In this document: positions 23,201-34,373 of the stretch, piece after piece
Layout of the letters: the number at the start of each line of letters is the position of its first letter
Position numbering within the stretch: the first letter of the stretch is position 1
Origin: Halichondria panicea
Taxonomy: Eukaryota; Porifera; Demospongiae; Suberitida; Halichondriidae
Assembly: GCF_963675165.1 (NCBI RefSeq)
Contig: NC_087385.1
Location: forward strand, 594,001 to 658,000
DNA: 64,000 nucleotides
Direction of reading: 5' to 3'
Notes under the pieces: model-generated
The model's database searches: none
Seen by the model: the letters and a program-made list of their open reading frames with translations, nothing else
Told to the model about the DNA's origin: nothing
Position numbers and translations under genes: made by a program

Positions 23201-23517
23201 TCAATAGCTTCCAAAAGGTGCAGCGCTTTGCCATTCAGTAGAGAAACATACTCATCGTGTTCACCACCATACAGTGTGACACTGGTGTCTTTTATGGAGC
23301 GAAAGTTGTGAGGTGGTCTTCCATCATAGCGTACTGACCACTCTTGATCTTGTTGGGGAATCTGAGTGAGCAGTTCACCTCGGAACACTTGAACAGGTTT
23401 TGGATTTGGACCACTTGCAAAAGAACCTACTAGGAAAGTCATGATTTTCCCTGGAGCCTTCTCTCCATACACATCCTTCATTAGTATGTAGAACTGGTAG
23501 TCTGGAATTTTGGCCAT
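20257..23517 (-). CDS. CAP-Gly-coiled coil-protein kinase fusion, USP exons deleted
   Basis: Exons (minus): 23014-23517, 22574-22897, 21746-22516, 21444-21606, 20257-21380; 2,886 nt in frame, 961 aa. CYLD-type N-terminus (MAKIPDYQF), two CAP-Gly domains, a Lys/Glu/Ala-rich helical linker and a Gln/Pro/His-rich segment, half of a third CAP-Gly domain (FTCAYGKGLYF), then a coiled coil and kinase (IGKGGWGEV, AVKRL, HRDVSAPNVLL, SDLG, SAPEV). All USP exons are absent. The exon that should supply the first half of CAP-Gly 3 is truncated after QPPQPLYL. A GTATGA donor right there restores phase 0 with the next exon; without it the frame ends seven bases later at TGA. Probable role: a cytosolic, CAP-Gly-targeted kinase. 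The donor choice is inferred. Confidence 0.8.
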
Positions 23518-23648
23518 GATCAGCTTATTAATTATATTCTCTGAGCCATTTATCATGGAGCTGAGGTGGTAATTATAAACCTCACCCACTTTTATGACTG
23601 CAATTATTAAATACAGAATGTGGATATTCATGAATTCCTAGTTAGCTC
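23518..23648 (-). promoter_or_regulatory. PIGU-CYLD spacer, candidate promoter (second copy)
   Basis: 131 bp between the PIGU pseudogene stop and the start at 23517, with the same conserved GAATGTGGATA / CCTAGTTAGCTCTC block as the other two spacers. Promoter function is inferred from conservation and position. Confidence 0.4.
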
Positions 23649-25803
23649 TCAATACAGTTTCAGTTTGACTGGTTTGCCCAGTTGGTCCAGTCTTGGTAGA
23701 CCGTGTTTGAGGTCGTACTGGTGGACCAGGAACGAGTAGATCACATCAGCCACCAGGAAGATCTGCAGTGGAGGGGAGAGAGAGGGAAGATAAACAAAAT
23801 GCTAATCACGAAATTATATGTCACTGGAATAACTTTTCAATAAAACAATAATTATACGGTAACCATGGGGTTCATAATGTACTCCTGTTACTGACCTGAG
23901 CTAGTGAGTAGGTGAGAGTCATGGCAAAGAAGAAGTTAGCGTTAGCACTGCCTGCATGGATCCAGAGGTACCAGAGGACAGGACAGAGGAGAGAGGAGGC
24001 CAGGAACATGACCACCACCACCAGAGTGTAGCGCAGGTCTGCACACAGAGGGGGAGGGGATGAATGCAGATATTTCGATAAGAAAGATGTACTCCACACT
24101 GACATTAAGAATACTAAATATTTTTGGCATTTTGAAAATAAGAAGAACGAAGTTTTAGTGTTCATTCTCACACACAGTTACAGATACGTACGCTATTGAG
24201 GCTTGTACATACATCGTATGTATATTCTAGCTCCATGCACTCACATCTGAATGTGTGTGTCCAGAGTGGTAGGAGTGCTAGTGGGATGGTGAGGTCACCC
24301 AGGCACGGGTAGGACTTGAACAAGGTCGTCACAGAGAGGAGAATGTACGTCAGAAACACTGGATGGGGGGGAGGGGTTGAGTGAGGAAGTTTAGTATAGC
24401 AGAAATGGTCAAGAATTGATTTAGGTACAACAAACTTGACATGCTTCCTGTAACTCATATCGTAATTCTTGTTTCTATGATCTAAGATATGGAGCTGCAA
24501 TTAAAAAACCAGCTCTTTAAGTTATCTCACCTGAAGCGTATGGTGAGAGGGATGACGTAGATGAAGGCATTCATCTGGAACACACAGAGGAAGAATATTC
24601 TGAAGTGCTCAAACGTCTCAGTAAAGAAGTACCACAACAGGCCGAGGTTGGGAGTCTGGTCCGGGACAGAGAGCCTGTGAGGGTGTGTGGGGTGTGAGGT
24701 GAGTGGGAAGTGTGAGGGTGTGGGGTGTGGGTGTGAGGTGTGAGGGAAATATGAGGAATAAGAGGCGTACACACAAATAATATATTATAGGAAAGAGATT
24801 TGTTCTATTCGTGTGGCTGCAATGAGGCTACAGGTATGAACTGGTAAAGAAAGCTTGTATTAACGTGCCCTGGTTGAGCTATTAGTACCAGAGCATCTCC
24901 CTCTAAAGGTGAAGAGTTGGACCACTATCTAATCACAACATGAAATGTGGTGCATGATGTAGTCATCCTAACAATGAATACACTGACAATGCTCATAACA
25001 ATGACAGGCCACAACAATGTGCAAGCTGGTCATATGTATCTCCCACAATCAACTCCCCCAAACACTGACATGCCATTAGCTTAGCTTACATGACTCCATA
25101 CACAGCTTGCATGTAGTCCCATGACCCCATGACCCAGGCTGACCCCCCTAGCAACACTGCACTCCAGCACACCATCAGACACAACTGTTTAGCAGCTCCA
25201 AACACACACCCATCCTGTAAACAATCCGTATTCAATATAGTACTGTCAAGAGGATTACCATGATTGTCTAATACACACTTAAGTACATTCATCAGTGTAC
25301 ACAACACACTGATCATCATTACAGTACAATACAGCTTTTAAGTGTTTTCTAGGCAAGAACCTTTACTACCATATACACGCTAGAATGCATTCTGACAGCA
25401 TCCCCTCACCCTGTAGGACATGATCATGAATGGGAAGATGAGGACTGCAGGATAGAGTGAGAGGTAGGCAGCCACACACAGGCACAGGGAGGACAACACC
25501 TCGTGACCTGTGCATGCGTGGGTGGAGGGAGGAGGTTCATTCTGTTCATATAATGTGCGCGCAATTTGTGTAGCAATATCAGAATAGTACAAAAGAATTT
25601 CCTTTCAGTTTGTGGGCTAAGCACTAATACTAAACAAACTATCTTGGGTTTCCTGGTATTTAAGGGGGTACGATTTTAGGGCGAGCTAAGTACTGACCCA
25701 CCTCTCAGTTTGGTGGACAGAGCTGCAGTGACTGAGAGGTTAGTGAGGGTGATGGTGGAGAAGCCAGCACAGGTGACTATGGAGTAGGGGTTCAGTAGGT
25801 ACC
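23649..25803 (-). pseudogene. PIGU: PIGU pseudogene lacking exons 1-5
   Basis: This holds counterparts of PIGU exons 6-12: [72 protein letters not shown] and the C-terminal KPVKLKLY with stop. Exons 1-5 are missing beyond 25,803, where unrelated sequence begins. The acceptor region of exon 10 has lost about 7-10 bp relative to the intact gene (ATCCAG then TGTTTCTG), putting the downstream frame out. So it is both 5'-truncated and frameshifted. It marks the upstream border of the 20,257-23,517 unit. Confidence 0.87.
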
Positions 25804-26165
25804 TGCACCAGATGAGGGACCAAACACCCTCAAAACATTTAACATCATGATGATCTACCGGAGACGAGACATCTTCTGCCTTGCAGTGCAGTAGATCGAG
25901 CACAGTATTTAATATGGTCTTTTCTAGAGATGATACTTTAGGTACGTGGAGAGGACGACTTTCCCTTCTTTGTGGATACAGAATTGGATGAGCTGCTTTC
26001 CTTCCAGAGCAATGATATTAAAGGAGCTCACCTCGATTCGCTTTCAAACACTGTTAGCAAGTGGAATGGTAATGATCATCATAACAATTAATTTATACAT
26101 CAAACAAAAAAATCACACAAAATATCAGATCTAGCACTTGGTAACATGTAAATATGCATTAATAG
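25804..26165. other. Junction between duplicated units, nothing recognised
   Basis: About 360 bp between the truncated PIGU copy and the stop of the CYLD-kinase fusion. I see no gene, inverted repeat or RNA. The left edge is the breakpoint where PIGU exon 6 begins without exons 1-5. Confidence 0.5.
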
Positions 26166-29100
26166 TTACTGAGACGGCAGCTTATTGAGTTTTTCAAGTG
26201 CTTGGGTCATTGATAGTCTATTGTCTGGTTGGCTCTCGACGCAAGCTGCTATGATATCGTACACTTGTTCCCACTCACTCTTGATACGTAATAGTATTGC
26301 TCTTCTGTTCTCAGGGGAAGGCATCTCCTTGGCAATGGCCTCAGCTAGGAGGTAGCCGTAACTGTACACATCAATCTTTGTAGTTTGTTTCGGAAGGGGA
26401 TCGTCCAGATTAGATGGTGGGAAGGTTTCGGGGGCAGCATACACAATAGCACCAGGAGCTGCTGTCTTGCAGCTTTTAGCCAGATTGGCTGATCCAAAGT
26501 CGGATAGTTTTGCCTTCCAAACTCCTGGGTGTATTTGCTGGAGGAGGACATTGGGAGCACTCACATCACGGTGGATGATGGGCTCTTGATGCTCGTGGAG
26601 GTAGTGGAGGGCATAAGCCACCTCTCGAAATATCGATAACAAAGCATCCTTTTGGAAATTAACAATTTTCCTTTCATACGCAGATCGAAGGTCTGTGTCA
26701 AGAAACTCCAGAACAAGCAGAGGTGAGTCAGTACCTCTCTCCACACCAGCGTCCACTACAGCAGCAATCAGTCGCACCAGGTTGGGGTGTTGAACATGAG
26801 CCATGATTCGAATCTCTCTTTTGAGCAGGTCAATCGTGTTTTTGTGGAGTATTTTTGTGTGTGCACACTTTACTGCTACTTGCTGACCACGGAACAACCC
26901 TCGACACACTGATCCCCAAGCACCATGTCCTAGGTTGTCTTGCAACACAACCTCTTGTCTTCGTACATTCCACGAGTCTTGGTCTAGTCGCGGAATTTGG
27001 AGTTCAGAAAACTTTGAGCTTTCTGCCACCTCTAGCCTTTGTTGCATGTCCTGAGCCTGCTGTTGGTAGCACTGTGATTGAGCTTCAAGGTGTTGCTTCT
27101 GTCTTTCCAGTTGGTGCTTTTCATTATCTGAATTTTGCTTTTGTTGTTGTATTTGCTCTTCTTTCTCGGCCATTTCTTGAGAGGTGATACGTTCTCGCTC
27201 ATTGTATCGTTGTAACAACTGTTGCTTTTCAGCTTCCAATAGTTGGATATGTTGAGACTGCTCGGCCTGATTGGTTTCTATTCTCTGTTGAAGACTTCTA
27301 TTCTTGGCCTTAAGAGAAGTGATTTCTTGCTTGAGCTCCTCAACGATGTCATCTTTGCTCTCCATAAGCTTGGACACTGTTGGAACAACACCAATGTATT
27401 GATTGTTTTACTCAGCATAAATTGAACACTTACATTCAGTGATAATTGAGTAAGGCTCTCTGACTGAATGTGGTTGATGATCCTCTTCACCACCGTCTCC
27501 ATACATGGCGACATCAGGCTGAACATAGACACACATGTAGATGTCTTGAGTGAACCGTCGGACCAACTCTGGTAGCTCTCTTGGTGGTGTGTTGATCAAC
27601 CTGTCCTGGTCTCCCTCATACACCCACTCATTCAGCTCACGAGTGCAGTCAGTCACACGTGGAATGTTGTATGTGTTAACTGCATGTACACAACAATAAA
27701 CATACAACAAGTGAAGGCTGACTCTCACATTGCTTATCTGCCATGCTGTCAAAGAAGATCCACTTCTTCTGAATCTCATCCCTTGGGTCTCTAGTGAAGC
27801 AGACGTAGTGACTGGTCTCAATGCAGATTACAGAGAGGAGGTCCAACTGTGCCAGACCAGGATCATCAGCTGGAGTAGCAGGAACAACGGCAACAGTTAG
27901 CCTATGATTAGCTCTGTCCTTGTAAGAGGGGTTGTGATGGAAGAGGTCAGAGCAGCGCTGACAGTAGTGGGTGAACTGCTGCTGACTGAGAGGACCACAA
28001 CTATCACACTGGATAGTTGACTCCTCCCCACATGAATGGCAGGGTGGAGCTGGAGCTGTATCGAAAAAAGTTAAACGAGATACAAAGACATCCTGTTACA
28101 TTTTTTGTAGGTGTCAGTCAACTCTCTGATGTCCAGTTTCAGCTCTGGAACAATCCTCTTGTATGTTTGGAACTCTCTTCCAAACCGAGGAACTTGAAGC
28201 AGAAGCTTTGAGGGAACCTGAAAACATATAATAGTTGATTAACTTTAAAAAAATAGAGTCACCTTTGTGAATGAGATGTGCTGCTCTAGGAACATTTTTC
28301 TGAGTAGGTCTCCTACAGTGGGTAGTCTGAGGTTTGGGTCGTGCTCCATAAATAGCTGAACAAAGAACTCTTGCTCCACACCAAACGGACGTCTGTATAA
28401 ATTTATACGTGCGTCAGTGCACACACAATATTAGACATACCTGATGGAGATGAATGCCTTAGTGTGTAGCATGTGCTTGAAGAGCATGTTCAGAAACTCC
28501 TCAGGATCTGTAATAGGGGTTTTTATGAACACACAGCAATGATCCAGACTACAATTTCACCTTTCTCCTTCTCAGTGATTCCCTCCATCTTCCCGAGTTC
28601 TTCCAGAGCATTTCTCATCATCATCACTGACTCAAACCTCACCACACCATTCCTGAAGCAGAGTTGGATATACACACATGCCACAAGAAATCATTATTAC
28701 TTACTTTCTGAGAGGATTGACGATTCCCTTCCACAGTAGGTGGGCAACACGTTTCCTGTTCTGATCGCTGGTGATATTGGATTTGTCTGGGTCCAGGAAG
28801 ATGGTGTCAAAGACATCACTGAGGGCAAACAGACCAAAGATGGTAGAGTCCAGGTAGCAGGAGTTCTGGTGACCCTGGATACCACGACTGTTTCCAATGT
28901 ATCTCAACATTTGCTCATTAATGAATTGGTCTGTTTTCTCCTCCATTGGGACTTGTATAGCTACAGAATACACATCACTTTGAGAATGGGTAAGGGAGAC
29001 CATATACCAGATACATACACATGTCTACAGCGTATATAGTGTACGCAATTTACACTGACTCACGATTCCCTACTGATGATGCAGCGTGTCCAGCTTGTAG

Positions 29101-31138
29101 TCCAAACCTTTCGTCAGGACAGAGGCTAGCCAGTGGGAAATACAGTCCATGACCAAAGGTACAGGTGAAATACTTCTCTCCTGTGGTTTTGAAGGTTCCA
29201 TCAGTACATCCGTCCATGTAGTCCTCCTGTGAGCAAACATGTTTAATAATTATAGCACAATGTATAATTATTGACTCACTAGTTCAATCCCTGCCACCTG
29301 ACCATCCACTCCAGCTACTCTGCCAGTCCACCTGATCACTCCATAGTGTGGTGGCTCATTGGGATTTATAGTTGCCACTTGAACAGTTGAACCCACTGCC
29401 AGGTTGTAGGGGTTGGAGCTTCTCGAGGAATCGTAATCGTTTAACTGAGATGGTTGATTCGGTTGGTCGTTTTGTTGACTCTGCTCTACTGCTTCAATGT
29501 TAACATAGTCTGCATCCCCAGTGTTTTGTGGTGGGGTATGATTCGTCACTCGTTTCATATTAGGTTGTACATTTGCAGTTTTCTTTCTGTTCTCCTTTCT
29601 TTTAGCCTCTTCAGCATCCTTCAAAGCTTTCTTCTGCTCTGCCATAAACTGTCCCTTACTCAAGCCTTCCTCACGTGCAACAGCTGCTGGGTCTGAAAGG
29701 TCAACATCTCGAGTGTTGGCCAACTCTTCTCTAAACACTTCTCTAAACACAAAGTGCTCAGGGACCACTAAACGATGACCAGATTTAGCCTTAAACAAGC
29801 GATTTATTGCTGTCAGTGCTTTAGGGAAGAAATTAGTGACAGCAATTGAGTCCTGTGTGAAAAGAATCGTATTGCTATTTAGATGGAGTGCGAAGCGCAA
29901 GAGTGAAAATTGCACGCAGCACAACATTTTTTAACATTATGCCCACTTTCGGTCACACATCGTGCAGTAAGACTATGGAAAATCTCATTCTCAGTCAGGG
30001 GAATTCCCGTCTTACGTACGTAGAGCTGTTACAAACGGTCAACTAGCTAGCCTAGGATAAATTGAAATACTCGATGCTCTACGCAAATCTAAGACCGGAA
30101 TTCCCCTGACTGAGAATGAGATTTTCCGTAGTCTTACATGTACCATGTACACAACCGGTACAATCATTGAATCAAAATTAACTACAATACATCTATATAG
30201 CTACCCTGAATCCGGCACTGACAGAGTACTTACTGTTTCAATGCCGATATGGTTGGTATCCAGTGTTCTAGTCTGTAAATTCCTGCCAATCCAGCGAACA
30301 GTTCCACCCATGGGTTCTTTCTTCTTGTTGTAGACCACCACACGATCGTTGATCTTGAACATACGTGTAGGGAGCTTATCGGTAGGTGACCCGTGGGTAG
30401 AAGAGTTGACCCCTGATGGAGAAGAGCTCTTTAGCTGCTGACGTGTGGAACCATGGGGCACTTGGTGAGGTGGTTTAGCAGCAAGCTTATCCAGAGACGC
30501 AAAGAGACCGTAGTCTTGATCACAGTCAAAATATCTGTATCTCCCAAAGAAACCATCACTGCTGCCTTTTCCAAGGTAACGAGAGTCCTGTAGATAATTA
30601 TATAGATTTGTATGTAAGAGCATAATTATTATTATTATCATAACTATGCACTCACTGTAATCTCCACTCCAAAGTTCCTCCCTGGTAATGATGACACAGG
30701 TCCAACATATCTCACTACACCAGCAGACCAGGTAGGTGCAGGTGTGGGGAGCCTCACATAGACCTGGTCACCTATCTTCAGCTTGCCACCCCATTCCAGC
30801 TTATAGTCCTCAGAGAACACAGCAAATCGATCGGAAGGGTTCTCAATAGCTTTCAAAAGCTGTAGATCTATGCCATTCAGTGGAGACACATGATCGAACT
30901 GATCGTCTTCACCACAATACAGTGTGACACTGGTGTCTTTTGTTGAGCGAAAGTTGTGAGGTGGTCTTCCTTCATAGCGCTGTGCCAATTCTCTATGGTA
31001 AATTAGAGCAAGCAGTTCACCTCGTAACACTTGAACAGGTTTTGGACTGCCTATACTGACAGACATGATCTTCACTGGAGCCTTCTCTCCATACACATCC
31101 CTCATTAGCATGTACAGGTAGTCTGCCATTATGGCCAT
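26166..31138 (-). CDS. CYLD: Intact CYLD-coiled coil-protein kinase fusion
   Basis: Twelve exons (minus): 30656-31138, 30234-30587, 29280-29852, 29064-29226, 28705-28960, 28561-28652, 28441-28507, 28263-28392, 28100-28217, 27729-28055, 27434-27679, 26166-27376; 4,020 nt, 1,339 aa, no break. Three CAP-Gly domains lie in about residues 1-520. The USP domain follows, with Cys near 559 (GIQGHQNSCYLDSTIF), a B-box-like Cys/His module (CHSCGEES, HYCQRC), His near 828 (IETSHYVCF) and Asp near 848 (FFDSMADKQ). The final exon adds a ~130-residue coiled coil and a full kinase: LGHGAWGSV near 1085, VAVK, helix-C Glu, HRDVSAPNVLL near 1205, SDFGS, YAAPE, DVYSYGYLL. CYLD in vertebrates ends at the USP, so the kinase tail is unusual. 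Predicted role: a deubiquitinase physically coupled to a TKL-like kinase. The 3' end of PIGU lies 97 bp upstream. Confidence 0.9.
29967..30137. mobile_element. Small inverted-repeat element in an intron (second copy)
   Basis: Same element as at 6,796-6,966, at the same place between CYLD exons 2 and 3, with GTAAGACTA/TAGTCTTAC ends. It dates insertion before duplication of these two units. Confidence 0.75.
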
Positions 31139-31235
31139 GATCTGCTTTCTCTGAACTAGAGCCTCACCCACTTTTATGCCCATAAATATTTCAAAAATCA
31201 CAGAATGTGGATATTCATGAATTCCTAGTTAGCTC
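31139..31235 (-). promoter_or_regulatory. 97-bp PIGU-CYLD spacer, candidate promoter
   Basis: PIGU ends at 31236 and CYLD-kinase starts at 31138 on the same strand, leaving 97 bp. The block GAATGTGGATA...CCTAGTTAGCTCTC is shared with the spacers at 7,977 and 23,518. Either a compact promoter lies here or the two genes are co-transcribed; the sequence does not decide. Confidence 0.4.
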
Positions 31236-34182
31236 TCAATATAGTTTCAGTTTGACTGGTTTGCCCAGTTGGTACAGTCTTGGTAGACCGTGTTTGAGGT
31301 CGTACTGGTGGACTAGGAACGAGTAGATCACATCAGCCACCAGGAAGATCTGCAGGGGAGGGGAGAGAGGGAGGATAAACAAAATGCTAATCACGAAATT
31401 ATATGCCACTGGAATAACTTTTCAATAAAACAATAATTATACGCTAACCATGCACGGGGTTCATAATGTACTCCTGTTACTGACCTGAGCTAGTGAGTAG
31501 GTGAGAGTCATGGCAAAGAAGAAGTTAGCGTTAGCACTGCCTGCATGGATCCAGAGGTACCAGAGGACAGGACAGAGGAGAGAGGAGGCCAGGAACATGA
31601 CCACCACCACCAGAGTGTAGCGCAGGTCTGCACACAGGGGGGGGATATATTCTGCTCATAGTGGTATAATAAATTTAGTATTTATTTCCACACACAGTTA
31701 CATGTACATATACGGTGATGGTACAAGTCAGATTGAATGCTTTCACTAGTGACTTGTACATACATCGTATGTATGTTCTACCCCGATGCACTCACATCTG
31801 AATGTGTGTGTCCAGAGTGGCAGGAGTGCTAGTGGGACGGTGAGGTCGCTCAGACACGGGTAGGACTTGAACAAGGTCGTCACAGAGAGGAGAATGTACG
31901 TCAGAAACACTGGGTGGTCACTGGAGGGACGAGGGGTTGAGTGAGGAAATATAGTATAGCAAAAATGGTAAAGAATTGATTTAGGTACAACAAACTATAG
32001 GCCAAACTTGACATGTTTCCTGTAACCCATACCGTAATTCTTGTTTCTATGATCTAAGATATGGAGCTGCAATTAAAAAACCAGCTCCTTCTGTTCTCTC
32101 ACCTGAAGCGTATGGTGAGAGGGATGACGTAGATGAAGGCATTCATCTGGAACACACAGAGGAAGAATATTCTGAAGTGCTCAAACGTCTCAGTAAAGAA
32201 GTACCAGAACAGGCCGAGGTTGGGAGTCTGGTCCGGGACAGAGAGCCTGTGAGGGTGTGAGGGTGTGAGGGGTGTGAGGTGAGTGGGAAGTGTGAGGGTG
32301 TGAGTGGGGTGTGAGGAATAAGGGGCGTACATAACGTATATAAAATGTGTAGGAAAGAGATGTTGTTCTACTAGTGGTTGTAGGAGTACATGTGCATGCT
32401 GGTAAAGAGAGCTTGTATTACATGTAACATTGAGCTATTAGCTCTCCCTCTAAAGGTGACCACTATCTAATCACAACATGAAATGTGGTGTATAATGTAG
32501 TCATCCTAACAATGAATACACTGACAGAGTCATAACAATGACAGGCCACAACAATGTGCAAGCTGGTCATATGTATCTCCCACAATCAACTCCCCCAAAC
32601 TCTGACATGCCATTAGCTTACATGACTCCATACACAGCTTGCATGAAGTCCCATGACCCCATGACCCAGGCTGACCCCCCTAGCAACACTGCACTCCAGC
32701 ACACCATCAGACACAACTGTTTACCAGCTCCAAACACACACCCATCCTGTAAACAATCCGTATTCAATATAGTACTGTCAAGAGGATTACCATGATTGTC
32801 TAATACACACTTTAAGTACATTCATCAGTGTACACAACACACTGATCATCATTACAGTACAATACAGCTTTTTAGAATTAACTGTTTCTTAGGCAAGAAT
32901 CTTTACCAAACACACGCTAATGCATTCTGACAGCATCCCCTCACCCTGTAGGACATGATCATGAATGGGAAGATGAGGACTGCAGGATAGAGTGAGAGGT
33001 AGGCAGCCACACACAGGCACAGGGAGGACAACACCTCGTGACCTGTGCATGCGTGGGTGGAGGGAGGAGGTTCATTCAGTTCACATAATGTGCGTATAAT
33101 ACACACACCAATTTGTGTAGCAATATCAGAATAGTACAAAAGAATTTCCTTTCAGTTTGTGGGCTAAGCACTATTACTAAACAAACCATCTTGGGTTTCC
33201 TGGTATTTAAGGGGGTACGATTTTGGGGCGAGCTAAGTACTGACCTACCTCTCAGTTTGGTGGATAGAGCTGCAGTGACTGAGAGGTTAGTGAGGGTGAT
33301 GGTGGAGAAGCCAGCACAGGTGACTATGGAGTAGGGGTTCAGTAGGTACCTGCACACCAGAGGAGGGGGCGGTACATGTAATACACGTAATACACAATCC
33401 AGTACATGACAGCAGAGGAGGTACAACATCCGCGTGTCAAAGGAAACGTTTTAGACACTCAGTCATACTACACAGCTTCTTACACGAGTGCTACAAAGAG
33501 AGGTAGTGAGTTGTCCTCCTTCACCAAGATGGCCTCCACTCCTTTACCGTACTCACCACTGGAGGACTGCTGTCTGGAGATCTGGGGAGAAACGGTTGCA
33601 ATCATCAAACAATACAAGAATACCTACAACTCTACGTACCTGGCGTGATCGATGTGAGGTAGCAATTTGTGCTAAACAGACGGCCACCAGTAAATCCACA
33701 ACCTAATAGGGAATCCATGAAGGGCATAGGTACCTACGCAATGGTAACTCACCACAAAGAAAATACCGACTGCCCACTCTCCAAGACTATGGAGCCCTTC
33801 AAACAGGTAGAGAATCAGAGGTACCTGAAAATTAACGAGCAAAGTTTAAATCCGAACAATACCGGGAGAAAAGGGGTCTGGATTTTAACGACAGGGCTAT
33901 TACCTCATGGAAAACATCTCCAGCATATGGTGATGACCCACTGGTAGATAGAGCAGTACCCTCACGAACTGTGTATGTGACATGTGTACATGTATGTACG
34001 TGTGTGGTGTGAGGTTTGTGATCACTTATTACATGTAACTAACCTCTCATCCATTGATTGACTGGTGTACTGATCTCTATCCTCTTGCCCAGCCACTCGT
34101 TAGAGCCCTGCCAGAGCAGCAGTAGGCGAGTAGAGAGGGCCACAGCAGTGAGGAGAAGCTGGTTAAGGTTGGTGGAGGGCAT
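31236..34182 (-). CDS. PIGU: GPI transamidase subunit PIG-U
   Basis: Twelve exons (minus): 34044-34182, 33904-33968, 33753-33824, 33640-33702, 33484-33581, 33249-33349, 32945-33042, 32622-32716, 32103-32246, 31796-31920, 31485-31627, 31236-31349; 1,257 nt, 418 aa, near the human length of 435. It follows animal PIGU throughout: [78 protein letters not shown] and [15 protein letters not shown]. Multi-pass ER membrane protein; as part of the GPI transamidase complex it helps attach GPI anchors to proteins. It is divergent from the CYLD gene at 34,374 and tail-to-head with the CYLD-kinase gene. All junctions are GT/AG. Confidence 0.95.
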
Positions 34183-34373
34183 TGCAGCGGGTATAAATTA
34201 TTAAGCTCTACCCCGAAATATTATAGCCCCCCCCCCCCCCGGCCCCCAAGATACACATGATTGATACAGTACAGTAAACACGTACATACAGCCTCTTCAG
34301 TATTGAAGTAAGTTGGTAGCTCTATGTACAGTTATTCAATAGCTAGATAAATTTATGCCATTTTTATACAGAT
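34183..34373. promoter_or_regulatory. Divergent PIGU/CYLD promoter region
   Basis: 191 bp between the start codons of PIGU (minus) and CYLD (plus). It contains a run of 14 C at 34,227-34,240. An acceptor-like TTTTTATACAG ends 2 bp before the CYLD ATG, so CYLD may have an upstream non-coding exon. Bidirectional promoter function is inferred from spacing. Confidence 0.5.

Noticed and set aside
26166-27376. Calling the kinase a RIPK or IRAK ortholog
   Set aside because: It has no RIPK-type catalytic loop, no death domain or RHIM, and HRDVSAPN is not diagnostic; only a TKL-like class is defensible.
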